Source: Eumeta japonica
Taxonomy: Eukaryota > Arthropoda > Insecta > Lepidoptera > Psychidae
Assembly: GCA_005406025.1 (NCBI GenBank)
Contig: BGZK01000760.1
Span: 124,001-188,000, forward strand
DNA: 64,000 bases
Direction: 5' to 3'
Shown: in pieces, positions 1-11,700 of the stretch
Position numbering within the stretch: position 1 is the first letter of the stretch
How the letters are laid out: the number at the start of each line of letters is the position of its first letter
Notes under the pieces: generated by a model
Told to the model about the DNA's origin: nothing
The model's database searches: none
The model's input: only the letters and a program-made list of their open reading frames with translations
Position numbers and translations under genes: made by a program

Positions 1-640
1 GTTTTTTCCCATGAATATTCGGTTTTGCTGTGGATCTTGACGCGTGGCCAGGTAGTCCCCATAATTTTCTTCTTTTTGGATTACCATAATGTATCCACTT
101 TTCATCACCAGTGACGATTCGATGTAAAAAACTTTTTTGTGCCTGGTTAGCAGCATTTCTCTCATGCATAATCGGCGTTCAACATCTCTCGGCTTTAATT
201 CGTATGGAATCCAATTACCTTGTTTATGAATAATTCCTAACGATTTTAAAGGAGGCGAGACTGCTTGCTAAGTGACTTCTAAAGCAAGTGTCAGTTCCTT
301 TTGTGTTTGAGACGAATCTTCCTCCAATAATTCTTTATCCTGCAATTCTGCATCCTCATAAATTTTTGGCCTTCCACTGCGATCTTTGTCTTCTACCTCA
401 AAATCACCGTTTTTAAACTTTTGAAACCTCTTACGACATGTTCTCTCACTCAAGGCAGCCTCATTATATACTTCTACGAGCAATCGATATGCTTCAGCTG
501 CAGATTTTTTAAAATTAAAGACGTAAATTAAAAGTTCCCGTAAATGATGCTTATTTGGCTCAAATTTAGACATTTTTGGATAAAAAAAAATATGATGCTA
601 ATATGAAGTTATAAGGGTTATATTATTCTTGAATGATCAA
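1..640 (-). mobile_element. Mariner-like transposase fragment (N-terminal half), cut by window edge
   Basis: The minus strand from 573 reads MSKFEPNKHHLRELLIYVFN, then the HTH region AYRLLVEVYNEAALSERTCR and the RSGRPK linker motif of mariner transposases. A TAG follows ALEVT near 268. Transposase-like sequence continues in the same direction to position 1 (NWIPYELKPRDVERRLC, YLATRQDPQQNRIF). Interrupted, hence inactive. It lies in an intron of copy B. Confidence 0.8.
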
Positions 641-865
641 CCTAATTTTCAAGCCGGTTATCATCTGCGAATTCTAACGTAAGCCTCGTGCCATGCCATC
701 TCTCTCAAAACGGTGGAAACTTATTTGTACTCTTAATAATATAACGCACATCGATTTCCAATCATTATTTTATTGTATGGAATGAATTAAAATAAACTAA
801 TATTGTCTTAAAAACTTGAATAACAATATTTAACATTTTCTATGGCAAAAGATGACAAATGTTAC

Positions 866-970
866 CTGCACGAAATTAGTCAATCCTGAGAGCAGTCCTA
901 TTCCTACAAATATTAATGCATATATTCTTGTTTGACCACTCACATAGTCTTCGTCAGTGACTGATAAGGT
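866..970 (-). pseudogene. ABCB1-like: Copy B exon 13: TM8
   Basis: 35 codons, TLSVTDEDYVSGQTRIYALI then FVGIGLLSGLTNFVQ, with intact AG and GT. This is the last B exon before the left edge; the next intron has a mariner insertion. Confidence 0.9.
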
Positions 971-1950
971 CTGAAAATAACCAATAATATATTAAATACG
1001 CACATTGGTCGTAGTGAGGTATCAATATTTTCATTGAATATTTGGGTTAGTCTTTATTATATATTATTGACAGCTTCCTCTCTAAAAAAAAGTATTTCTC
1101 ATGAAGTTAATAAATTTGTTTGTAAATGAAACTGTAAATATATGCAAGATAAGAATTGTAATATGAAAACTATTAAAGAGATCAAGTATGATTTTAACGT
1201 GTTTATCATTGACGTGAGAAATGAGCGGACAGAGCATAGCTAAGCAACAATGATTGACCTCTCCAAAATAAGTCAGCTCGCTATTAGTACCATAGACGCA
1301 CACCAACATCTAAGTAAATCTATCGATTACCGTTACGCTCTCAATTTAGCCTAGATTACATCGAAGTTGGGTCAAATATTTTCCTATCCTTCTTCACAAA
1401 CTCAATTTCAAAAATGGCAGCTATCCCAAATCTTATTGTAAAAAATGTGTTGTTTTGTCACAGTAATTGGGTAAAATTTTCTTTACATTGTCATATTCTA
1501 TTCGCATAAACGTACTTTGCATTGCTTTGCAATTACAATTACAATGCTTCCGGCAATGGTTAGCATTCCTTTGTCTGACTATTTTCTTCGTTTATGCATG
1601 GTATTCATTAGTGTTGGTAAATAATTATCATCCATTGCAAAAACAACATTAGATAACACAGAATAACAAAATTGACCTTTTTTTTATTGTATGAGATTTT
1701 TCTACTGTTACTAATTTGGGCGCGCCGATTTCGAATCTACCCTCAGATTTTTTGTGGCAGATCTGGCTAGTGCGATACAGGCGCCGTTTTGAATTTGCAT
1801 AAGTAATCGATAATTTCTATCAATAGAAGTGTAACCAAACTAGTTTCTGTATAAATTTCCTTATGTCTTCCTCAAGGAGGTCGTGTTTAAACGGTCCTGA
1901 TTGTTTTTTGTGTTATTTGTGGATAATATATGTTCCATGTATTGGGTTTC

Positions 1951-2009
1951 CATTCGTCGGCAATGGAAACCCAAAGTAGTCTACTTTGGGTTTCCATTGC
2001 CGACGAATG
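1951..2009. repeat. 59-bp near-perfect palindrome
   Basis: Arms 1951-1979 and 1981-2009 are 29-bp perfect reverse complements around one base. The left arm is itself nested, since GGGTTTCCATT (1944-1954) pairs with AATGGAAACCC (1962-1972). It is intronic in copy B. Confidence 0.9.
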
Positions 2010-2144
2010 CTAAGCCTTGGATACCTAGTTTGGTATGTAAAAATTGTGTTGAGTCTTTGCGATTATTGGCAAAAAAAAGACCCTTTTTTTAAGTATAAAT
2101 CTCAATGATCTGGCGTGAACCATCCAATTATCAGTGAGTAGTGA

Positions 2145-2530
2145 GAAAATCAAAGTTGCTATATTTGATGGCCCATAAATCAGGAAGTTGATAAATGATC
2201 AACAATATGACAGCTATAGAGAAATATGTATCAGAAGAGATTGTTTGGTTAGTGCGAATTTTTTGGAAACAGAAAATCTGGTGGCTACATTCAGCACCTT
2301 GAACAATTGCTGATACACTTCCAACAGCTTGGATGCAACATGGGTATTAAGCTTCACTACCTTCACAGCCATCTAAACTATTTTCCTAAATATCTCCTAA
2401 AAATTTCCTAAAAAAAGCGCTTTCATCAGGATGTTCACATCATGGAGGAGAGATATCGAGGATACTGGAACGTAAATATGATGACTAATTTTTGTTGGAG
2501 CATTCAAAAAGTACTCTTAACATATTGCCT
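2145..2530 (+). pseudogene. Decayed ORF fragment of an uncharacterised dispersed protein family
   Basis: Three frames give ordered pieces: KIKVAIFDGP and IRKLINDQQY; GNRKSGGYIQHLEQLLIHFQ then QLGCNMGIKLHYLHSHLNYF; and RFHQDVHIMEERYRGYWNVN then MMTNFCWSIQK. I recall very similar LGCNMSxKxHFLHSHL...ERFHQDIxxMExRYQG proteins in many arthropod genomes as multicopy hypothetical proteins, probably element-borne. No function can be assigned. Broken by at least two frameshifts and a stop. Confidence 0.6.
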
Positions 2531-2929
2531 GCGAGAAAATCATATAAAAGAAAATTTACTTCAGAATAAATACATTTTATTAATTTTTATAACTTAAGGC
2601 TATGTGCATTTTTATTGAAAATTCCTGTCACTTCATAGAGGCAAAACTAGAGCTGTTACATAAAAACGGCATATATTTTTGAAATTAACGTGGAAAAATA
2701 ATTCAGATTCATTTAAAAAATTCATGCAACAGACATGCTATTTTCATGTGTATTGTCTAATGTTCTTTTCAATGGGAATATTTTTTTGTTTACTACGTCC
2801 TTGACTTTAAAGGTTTTATATTTACAAGAATAGGCAAATGACATAACTAACTATCTTCTGTTCGTGGTTTCGTATGGGTAAACATTGAGTAGCTTCCTCC
2901 ACGTCCATTTTATTGATTACATACCAGTT

Positions 2930-3190
2930 CCGCTTTCAAGCTCGTTCTCAATACTGACTGCGGCAACAATTAGATTTCGATTACAAACAATGTTACTTTT
3001 AGCTCTCAAGTAAATTTCTCTCTCGGTCTTGATCCCGACTCCCTTTGATTTCGACCTCACAGTTCTGATTTCGTTGCTTCAGTTTCGTTTTCAGTCCAGT
3101 TGCTTTTCGATTTTCGTTCCAGTTTCTCTTGATGTTTCGGTACCTTCGATGCTAGTTCTTATTTCGATGCTCTTCGGACCTTTCGTTGTT
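2930..3190. repeat. Degenerate pyrimidine-rich repeat (TTTCG words)
   Basis: A run of CT-rich words such as GATTTCG, GTTTCG and TTTTCG recurs irregularly on the plus strand. No stable unit length. Looks like a decayed simple repeat within an intron of copy B. Confidence 0.45.
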
Positions 3191-3679
3191 ATAGCTTACT
3201 TTCTAAGTACTCTTGCGTGCTTTATACTTCTGGCCGTTTGAGGTTGGTCGATTCAGTAATTGTCATGTGAAAAAAATTAATAAACGGACTATACCTAAAT
3301 TTCATATATAACCTATTTTTCAATAATAGATAAAACGACTCGTAAAAATTTGGGGTTGGTCAATTCAATAAGTACATAGGTTTAGTAATTCTCACGTGAA
3401 ATAGAAACAAAGGATCAACCGGAGAAGTTTTCTCTTTTGCACGTTACAAGCTGGCGCGGAAGACGATCTGTCCTTTGCGGTGGGTTTTGTGCGCCCTTAA
3501 GTTTAAGTCTGCTGTTTTTATGCCGTGGAAATAAAATAAATTCTTTATTTTATTTAAATGTTTAAATTAAATTTATTTTAAATTTAAACTTTTCAGTGAG
3601 CTTGTGTGGGACCCAAGTATCGAGCTTTTTTGTGTATCTGGCTTTTTTTCAAATGGCTTAAAACTGATTTGTGGTTAAC

Positions 3680-3960
3680 CTACAGCTCTTCAGCTACGTC
3701 GTAAGAATTAATATGCTGATCTTGCTCTACTTTTTCCAAAATGGCATTCACTTTATCCGTAACAGGTCGACCAGAGCGAGGTTCATCTTTGACATCAAAA
3801 TTACTGGACTGAAAACGCATGAACCTGTTTATACTACTTTTACGACACTGCATTAGGTCTATAAACGTCATAAATTTCGCGACTTGTGTCGCATTTTTAC
3901 TTTTTTGTAGTAAAACTTCAAAATGTATCGGATTTCTTCAATAGATGTACTTATTTTGGT
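3680..3960 (-). mobile_element. Mariner-like transposase N-terminal fragment
   Basis: Reads IRFEVLLQKSKNATQVAKF, then FMRFQSSNFDVKDEPRSGRP and VTDKVNAILEKVEQDQHIN, the HTH and linker of a mariner transposase. It matches, piece by piece, the more complete copy at 56600-57420, so both belong to one family. Confidence 0.75.
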
Positions 3961-5047
3961 GGACCGTTTCCCGTTCCGTTCTTACTTTTTATTTTTAATT
4001 TTTTAAAATGTCATCTATTTAATGGTATCCAAAGTAGCCAGATATAAACAGCACAACCTAAGAGATTTTATCGAAACTTTTTACTTCTAAAACCCAAAAA
4101 AACTTTTCCCCGAGCTAATAATAAAACTATATCAATAGTTTCGTATCTGCACATTAAAAGTATTTGCCAAGAACTGATCGCAGGAGATGTACGGATTGCG
4201 ATATAATACAATAAGATCATTTTAAAAAAACTTCGTCTGTTTGTTAAAATACGCTAATCTCCAAAATTAATAAACGAATTTTAATGGCGTTTTCACAATC
4301 AACTTAAGTGTACTTTGGAACGAAATACAGGTTTTATTTTATTAGAATAGGCTAACGTAAGAATTTTCGATTTAAAAAAATAATAAAATGAGAACATAGG
4401 TGACTCGGACACAGATATAGATTTTGATGTCCGACATCAATTTAAAAAAAATTGAAGTTGGGTACCCGTCTAGGTAAGTATGCTAAAGTCGAAAAAATTT
4501 ATAGCCCAAAAATAGTTTCCTTGTCAAAATATTTATATATACCATTTTTCATGGCGATCGGTTGAATAGTGTAGAAAGTGACACGCTGCAGCGCCGTCTA
4601 GTGGCAAATAGAACAAAGTGTTTAGCATGACAATATTAATTATGAAAAAGTGAGTTATATGTGCAACTTTCATAATGATGAGTCAAACGGCGTTGAAGTT
4701 GATCAATCTCAAGCACATAATATAATATTATATAATGTATATACCAACATTAATTTTTAATAAGAAATGAGTGTAGCTTTATAAAAATTCAGAGAATTTT
4801 CAGAATGGATACTTCAAGACATTACCGCGTATCAATGTACAAACAACTTTTTATGAAATGTTAATGTAGATCTATACAATAGCCTAGAAAGGAGTACTTT
4901 CATTAATTGCTGCCATAACAATTTTTGCAAAAATAACGTATAACCACGAATAATTCGAGTTACATAAATTTCATTTTTGTGCAATTAAGTAAATATAGTA
5001 AAGTTAAAGAAAAAAAAAAGATATAAACATGAGTACGAAAAGCTTAC

Positions 5048-5211
5048 ACCGATGAAATCGCCGAAAACGACCGAGAATATCGGCATGGCGAACCCCCCGA
5101 ACAGCGAGCACAGGCTGGCCGCCGTCACCGACTTCCACTCGGGCTTGCTCAGTCTGAGCACGCGCAAGAACGACACGTCGGGGCCTTCTCTTCGATTTGT
5201 TCATCGAATTT
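5048..5211 (-). pseudogene. ABCB1-like: Copy B exon 12: linker and TM7 with 1-nt deletion
   Basis: 164 nt against 165 in A12. It starts KFDEQIEEKAP, then shifts frame. The family frame resumes as VSFLRVLRLSKPEWKSVTAA and FAMPIFSVVFGDFIG. The missing base lies near 5183, in a C-rich run. Splice sites are kept. Confidence 0.9.
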
Positions 5212-6148
5212 CTGTAATGGAATAGATATGTGTCAATATTTTTTTGCTTTCACTTTGAAAAACTTTGCTTCGTGTCGCTACAATACTAAACCGCATTTAT
5301 TATCGTTCGCTGTCGTTTTGCACGCCTCATAAGCGGAGCGCATGAGGTAGTGCTCTACTCTCGCCTTACGAAAAACGAGTGATTTTTTGAACTTTAAATG
5401 TCTTTATTTATTACATGTTGCACTTGTAAAATAATGTATGCACTCAAACGGCAAGAATAATCACTGATTTTAATATCTGTAATATCTTCAAAACACATTT
5501 TGTTATAGAACATATTTTAAAAACTGTTTTAAAAATTTTTTTCGTGGACGTCCGCGTGTCTGTAAGTGCGGATCCTGTATGTGGTCACGATAACGAATGA
5601 AATACTTCACTAATCGAGTGTATTTTTTTTCATTCGCTTTAGTATGCATCTGAATAGAAGCCTATTGAATTTCACTGTCTAATTCGGTGTAGTTTGATTG
5701 ATATTTAATAAACAAAATTTTGACAAGTCTTTTTTAGTATATCTATTTTTTTTTATTAAATCTTAATCTAGAGAACATAAGAAACCCGAAGCGTGACTGT
5801 CTTTTTTATTCTCAATGTTTAAGTAAAAATTTTGACACCACGGTAAGTATTTTTTTTATTATTTCAATTAAAAAAAAATGACGATTACGGTATAAATTTT
5901 TGTTAATATATAGAATTTAGAGTATTGAACAATGCATACCAAGTAATTTGTAATCATTCATAAAGAGTGAGCTCCAGTCAATCGTCGGAGCTGACATACA
6001 CACTTTTCTTTAGTAAAAATGGAGTAACCGATATGAGGCGTGCACTTTTGGATTTTCCAAATTTTGCATATTGCAGTTCGATTATAAAATTATTGCATTC
6101 TTAACAATATTGTTTATTTATTATGGCAGGTAATTCAATGGAATTCAC
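5212..6148. other. Intron of copy B between exons 12 and 11
   Basis: AT-rich, no recognisable element. The A counterpart (41079-41237) is only 159 bp, so about 780 bp were gained in B or lost in A. Confidence 0.5.
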
Positions 6149-6213
6149 CTTGGGTAGTTCTTCTTCAGCAATGACATCACTTATGGCGGACGCCTCGTGG
6201 ATCAGTCTGTCAC
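6149..6213 (-). pseudogene. ABCB1-like: Copy B exon 11: linker
   Basis: 65 nt encoding DRLIHEASAISDVIAEEELP-K between AACAG and GTGAAT. It has diverged more than other exons, as expected for the linker. Confidence 0.82.
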
Positions 6214-6528
6214 CTGTTGATGACAATATTTACTAAGCATCTATTTCAAAGAAATTAAATGAACATGTTTAGCTCCTATTTACTAATAATAATCATGAAT
6301 TATAAGAATTTATTTAATTTCAAAACTCAATCATTATTATCATCATAGCAAGTTTGGTAAATTCCATACCGAACAAAAATTGCAGTCTGTAAACATATTT
6401 TATTTTTTCAATTGATTAAAATCAAATTGGTTAACAAATTACATTACAATCATAAAATAGAAAAATAATGCTTAACCTTCCATATTGTATAGTTCAGAAA
6501 GGAAGCTGTTGGTATAACTCTTAATCAC

Positions 6529-6718
6529 CTTTGCTCTCTTCCAATTCAGGCAGGTTCTGCATGGTGACCATGTCATAGTAGACGCCCTTTTTGCTCATGA
6601 GGGTCTCGTGGTCACCAGACTCGACGATAGCGCCGCTCCTGAATACGTAGATCACGTCTGCGTTGCGGATGGTGGACAGCCGGTGCGCCACCACGATCGT
6701 CGTGCGGCCTTCGCTGGC
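6529..6718 (-). pseudogene. ABCB1-like: Copy B exon 10: NBD1 H-loop
   Basis: 190 nt, same phase as A10: [20 protein letters not shown], then [20 protein letters not shown] and LPELEESK. Intact. Confidence 0.92.
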
Positions 6719-6859
6719 CTGATAAAGTTTTTGGTGTCAGGTTAAGCTTCGTCTAGATTTTGATATTGAGTAGATAAGAAAGGGTGCATAAGCGTATAGT
6801 ATAATAATATAAGCGGGAAAAAAATTTGAGTTCAGTACAAAAATAGTTGCAAATATTGC

Positions 6860-7029
6860 CTTGTCCAATGCAGCCTGGACTTTGAACTCGGAGGTCGTGT
6901 CGAGAGCGCTGGTGGCTTCGTCCAGCAGCAGTATCCGGGGGTCCCGAACGAGGGCGCGCGCGATGGCGATGCGCTGTTTCTGTCCGCCAGACAGCGCCGT
7001 GCCGCGTTCGCCCACCAACGTGTCGTAAC
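6860..7029 (-). pseudogene. ABCB1-like: Copy B exon 9: NBD1 signature and Walker B with damaged junctions
   Basis: Encodes [20 protein letters not shown] and [20 protein letters not shown]. The first codon (GGT in A) has lost one G next to the acceptor, so splicing in phase 0 would shift the frame. The donor is GC (AAG|GCAATA) rather than GT. GC-AG introns exist, so this alone is not decisive. Confidence 0.9.
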
Positions 7030-7102
7030 CTTAATGTCAACAACCATACAAACAGTTTGTTTTATTTCACTGAGAATTGGGTATACCATATTATTTTCTT
7101 AC

Positions 7103-7303
7103 CTTCGGAAGAGCGTTTATAAAGTAATGTGCATTGGCAGCTTTCGCGGCCTCTTCTATCTGCGTTTGCGTCGCATTTTCGTAGCCGTAGCGGATGTTAT
7201 CGGCGATGGTGGTGTTAAACACCGGCTCCTGGCCGACTAAACCGATCTGCGCGCGCAGCCATTGCACGGACAAGTCGCGCACATCTCGATTATCCAGCGA
7301 TAC
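7103..7303 (-). pseudogene. ABCB1-like: Copy B exon 8: NBD1 Q-loop, one Leu codon missing
   Basis: 67 codons (A has 68): [20 protein letters not shown], then [20 protein letters not shown], ending ALPK before GTAAGA. EPVLF of the family is EPVF here, an in-frame CTG loss directly after the Q-loop. Confidence 0.92.
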
Positions 7304-7555
7304 CTGTAGATAAAAAAAAAAATCCTTTGAGAATGGAGTTTACATTTTATACGTAAAATCTGCAGGGGCCATGTTTATGGCGTGATTATAAAAGTTAGGG
7401 AATAGTGTAGAGCAGCGATATTACTATGTATGCACCTAACTAAACAGCTTTACGTAAAAAGCTGTAATATGTATATACTTAATTTTGTTTTACACATAAT
7501 AGACACATATTGTAAATTAATTTTATTTATTTATTTAAAACAGAATTCAACTCAC

Positions 7556-7681
7556 TTCACCGTCCACGACGTCGTAAAATCTAGATATGAGCTGTATGAT
7601 GGTCGACTTGCCGGAGCCGGACGCCCCCACCAGCGCCACCGTCTGGCCGTTTTGGACGCTCAGGTTTATTCCTTTCAAAAT
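7556..7681 (-). pseudogene. ABCB1-like: Copy B exon 7: NBD1 Walker A
   Basis: 42 codons from [20 protein letters not shown] through GASGSGKST to FYDVVDGE, with donor GTGAGT. No defect in this exon. Confidence 0.92.
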
Positions 7682-7854
7682 CTAAAATTAAAATAATTAT
7701 ATAACAATTATGTGTGGAGTATCACAATTAATCTGTCCTGTCTCTTTGTTGGAATAATATACCCTACTTAAATAAGGGTTTCAATTTTTATGTTATATAC
7801 ATCTTATATTGCATACATCTTCCATTCTATGAAGTTAATTTGCGAAAATCCATA

Positions 7855-8105
7855 GTTAGACGCTTGCCTGCAACATACATTAACATGCAGCATGCAACGC
7901 ACCTCTGACCCTCGTATTTGTTCTTCTATTATGAATCCCTATTCAACGAATTAAATATTGATTCAAGAGGATTAACAGATATCGAACACCTGAGCGAGTG
8001 TCAATTATTTATTTATCTTAGTCCGCTAATTGTTATATTGTTAATTTACGTACGTTTCATGCCCACCAGGCACATCCGCAGATAAATACAGACAGTTATA
8101 GCCAT
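7855..8105 (+). repeat. Dispersed repeat related to the TIR element at 63196-63659
   Basis: Begins GTTAGACGCTTGCCTGCAAC and shares ordered segments with the reverse complement of 63400-63659, including CGAACACCTGAGCRAGTG-like, TCTTAGTCCGCTAA and a GCAGACAGT-like end. The far inverted end is not visible here, so the copy is partial. Confidence 0.6.
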
Positions 8106-8269
8106 TAGGGCGTAAAGTGTTAAAAATGACCGCCAAATGCTAACGCTTACATAACATTCGTTTTTGCTGCCTAGCTCCTCACGGCGTGTCGTGCGATAAG
8201 AACTTTATTCCAAAAACATTCAGTGATACAGGCTCATGTAACTGGAATTTGCTTTTCCCGCGTCACAGA

Positions 8270-8310
8270 TTGTGTCGGTAGCCACTAGGCTAACAGCGCT
8301 CACTGCTATT
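8270..8310. other. Intron segment shared with copy A (45130-45175)
   Basis: GTAGCCACTAGGCT followed by similar bases up to GCTCACTGC occurs in both paralogous introns at the matching place. A remnant of the ancestral intron, useful to anchor the duplication. Confidence 0.65.
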
Positions 8311-8507
8311 ATTTTTATTTATTCATACTTTAAATTGAAACTTTAGACACTAGTTATGTAAATGTATTACATAAATTATGAAAAGTTTTACGCATTTTTT
8401 TGTTATGTAGAATGTAATGTATTTTTTAAATGTATAATTGACGCTTAATTGTTTCTAGGTCGTTGTAAAAGATGGGATTTCATTATGCTTTCCCAATCAC
8501 AACTTAC

Positions 8508-8750
8508 CGGCACGTCGGGTCTCGACGGGTAGTGGAAGAAAACGTTCCTGAATTCGATGGAGCCTTCGACGCTGGTGGGCGTCACTCCTCTGTTGAGGAG
8601 CGGATTGATGGTGGGCACGTTGTCTATCAGGTTGAAGATGTGTGCGCCCGCGCCGCGAGCCATGCCGAAAGCTTCGATGAGAGTGAACGATATGCTAAAA
8701 TTTTCTGAGCCCTGTTGGGCTCAGAAAATTAACAGAACGCCAAAGAATAC
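8508..8750 (-). pseudogene. ABCB1-like: Copy B exon 6: TM6 and start of NBD1 with in-frame TGA
   Basis: Starts VFFGVLLIF then TGA at 8723-8721, then AQQGSENFSISFTLIEAFGM and the normal remainder to FHYPSRPDVP and GTAAGT. Copy A reads VFFGVLMGSANFGIS here. The difference is a net 18-nt insertion that makes a 14-bp-arm hairpin (8699-8730). The frame is kept but a stop is introduced. Confidence 0.93.
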
Positions 8751-11700
8751 CTGTTCATAAAATTAAGATCAGATAAAATTAAATCACTTATTGTGTTCTC
8801 AGCAGCTTTAGTTTTGTAAAACTCCAAGAAGAACAAATTCAATTATTCATCATTTCAAAATCTTCATCTCGGTAATAAACGATAATTATCTTTCCGCTCC
8901 TTTTATAATACATATTACATTTATCCACAATGTCATCTATAAACAACCGTGGCAGAATTATAAGAAAAATAACTAAAGATGTAAAGATAAAAAGAAAATC
9001 ACAAAATGGACCCGATAGGTGGCGCTGTGGTTGAGTTAATTAAATTATATTTATGAGACAAAGTAACTAATATGTGCACAATATGGTTGCAAAGTCTACA
9101 AAAAATTTAAAACATTTTGCAAATTTTCTTCTAAAAAATTAAAAAATAAACAGAAAATCTATATGCCAACTTCTAGATATAACATCTTCTAATATAACAT
9201 TATATTCCTAAACAATGTCGTTTCAATTTCGTAGAGAAGTTATTTGTGTTATGTTCTTGTATATTATAATATACATGAACGTAACACAGACCTACAAAGA
9301 TTTTGGTGCCGTGGATTTTAGACTTGATTTTAAGTATGTCTTACATGGTAATATCAAAAATGGGACCGGTTTTTTTCTACCAGCTCTAGTTCCCGAGATA
9401 TAAAAATACAGTTTTCAAAAAAAAAAAAAATTTATTGGTATTAAACGTCAAGAAATTGTTTACATACACTATGAGGCGACAACACTTTATCTTGGTGTCG
9501 AATTTCAATACCGAAGTAAGTAAAATACACACGATTCACGGTGTCTGTTATCGATTTACGCTGATCTTTTAGTATGTATTCACTTCAAACATAACAAAAT
9601 GTATTAGGATTGTTAACACCACATCTGGACGTATTAGCTATAATGATATAGTAACATAAACTTTATTGATGTTATTGTAATAATGAATATTTACAAAAAA
9701 GACCGGGAAAAAAGTTAAATGAGGGTAGAAGGTAAACTAGAGCTGATGAGTAAAAATAACATATGACAATATATTGTACATTACCTACTTTATCGACCAT
9801 AGGCACAAACAGAGCTGCACCAAAAACAATTTTTTTTTGTAGGCATGTGTTATATATGTATCATATATATTATATACCCACGGTAAGTTTTATCATAAAT
9901 AAGAATCCATGAGGTGTTATAACTTTAATGACTTGCTTGTATATTCGTCCAATAACAATGATGTAGATTCAATGCTATCATATGGTTTATATTAATTTAG
10001 TATTCTTATTTATATGCGATTTTTTTCTTAAATAACTAATTTAATTTAGATTAAAAGCTAAAGATCGTAAGTCTACGGCAAACCACCAGGTAAACTTCGT
10101 ATATCTTGCACAGCGAAGCACAGTGTCCCATATTGTGTCCATCACTTATTTGTATATGTTTTAATTAACATTCAGCATTCTTAACACACACTGAGAATAT
10201 ATACGTAGAAATAAGATTTATATTAGGGTTATGCAGGTCACATTACATTTTTAACTATTTTTTTTATTGTGTATTATATTTACCTCTGATTATTGCAGTG
10301 TAATGAAATCACCCAGAGAGTTTTTGTAGAAGAATTATCTTCTCGGGTGTGAGGATAATTGTATATAATGTACAGTCTACACGTATCGTTTACCAACCTT
10401 TTTTATACGTTAGAAGTACAACCTTTTTGATAAAATAGAGGGATACAACTTTAGGGCCGTGCACGAAATATAGAGGCAGCACTATTGCTGAAGTTTGGGT
10501 ACTCTGACATGAAAAGGCTATGAATATTGCAATTAGTTAATATAATAGTTAATAAAAAATGGAAAAAATAATTAAATACAGTTTTCATCGTATTTGAAGT
10601 AGAAATGATACAAAAGGTGAAAAAATATTTAAATCCGGGTTGCATACATACATAAATTATTACATACAAGGTTCGCAAGCTAAAAATAAAACTAAATAAT
10701 TCTTACAAATACAAAATTCTTACAAAATAATTCTTATATAAAAAATGTGTGTGTGTGTCAGTTCCGACGCACAACTGGAGTTTACTCCTTACGAACAATT
10801 ATAAAATAAATAGATTACCGAATGATGGTAAATGAATGCATTTTTTATATTACTTAAAGCATGAATGATACATTTATTTATATTAATCATATAAAGAATT
10901 CGTTAAAATACGTAACAAAACCATGAAAACATAAACAATGATAATTTAGTGTAATAAAGTTTTAAGCAAGATTGATTTTATTCACGATTTACGTCATCTT
11001 GCGTTGTACTTATTCCAGGAACAATATCGATATGATTGAATACTGAGACAATTTTTTTGTGGTAACTAAAATATGATAGATATACTGCTAGGAGATGCGC
11101 GAGAAAAGTTGCGCATGAATATGGAGACCATACACGTGTAAAGTCTCCATACACACGAGAGTGACCTGAACGTAACGTAACACAACGCCAACTTTGATTT
11201 TGCTCCCCATGATTTTTCATATCCCGATGAAAAACCGATTCTTAAGGAGTAAACTCCAAAAATTCGTGAATAGAATTTTCTATTCTAATCTTCGCGGCCC
11301 GCACGCCTTTGGTCAGCGCTTCACATGCATATTTGTGTTTTTAAATGCCTTTATTTTAAGGTGGAATTTAAGAGAAGTAAAAATTATTGCTTGTTTATGT
11401 CAGATGTGACATGTTTAGGACTTGTTTGTTCTTGATAATTTATCAGTTTATTTATATTTTAAAAATATTCTAGACAGCTATTAAACAAGTATAAATATTG
11501 GTGTGCAAGCGCAGAGGTCCCCTTCTGCGCCTGCATAGATCGAAGAAATAAAGGTTCCGGTTTAATTTTTCGATCAACTCATTTTCAAGTTAAGCACGAT
11601 CAATGGCAAGCATTCGTGTGTTTCCGTAGCGATTTATTGTGATTATGTGTTTCTAAATACATGCCTTCTGCTTTTCTACGTGTTTGCTTTCATCTGATAT

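Larger units (their letters stand above)
971..5047. other. Intron of copy B between exons 13 and 12
   Basis: AT-rich. Apart from the palindrome, ORF fragment, CT-rich repeat and mariner piece listed separately, it holds an imperfect duplication (GGTTGGTCRATTCARTAA at about 3242 and 3355). The remainder shows nothing I recognise. Confidence 0.6.

Noticed and set aside
8721..8723. TGA in copy B exon 6 as a selenocysteine codon
   Set aside because: Copy A and the family have no Cys or Sec there, and the codon lies in an inserted hairpin arm; other lesions in B make a stop the simpler reading.
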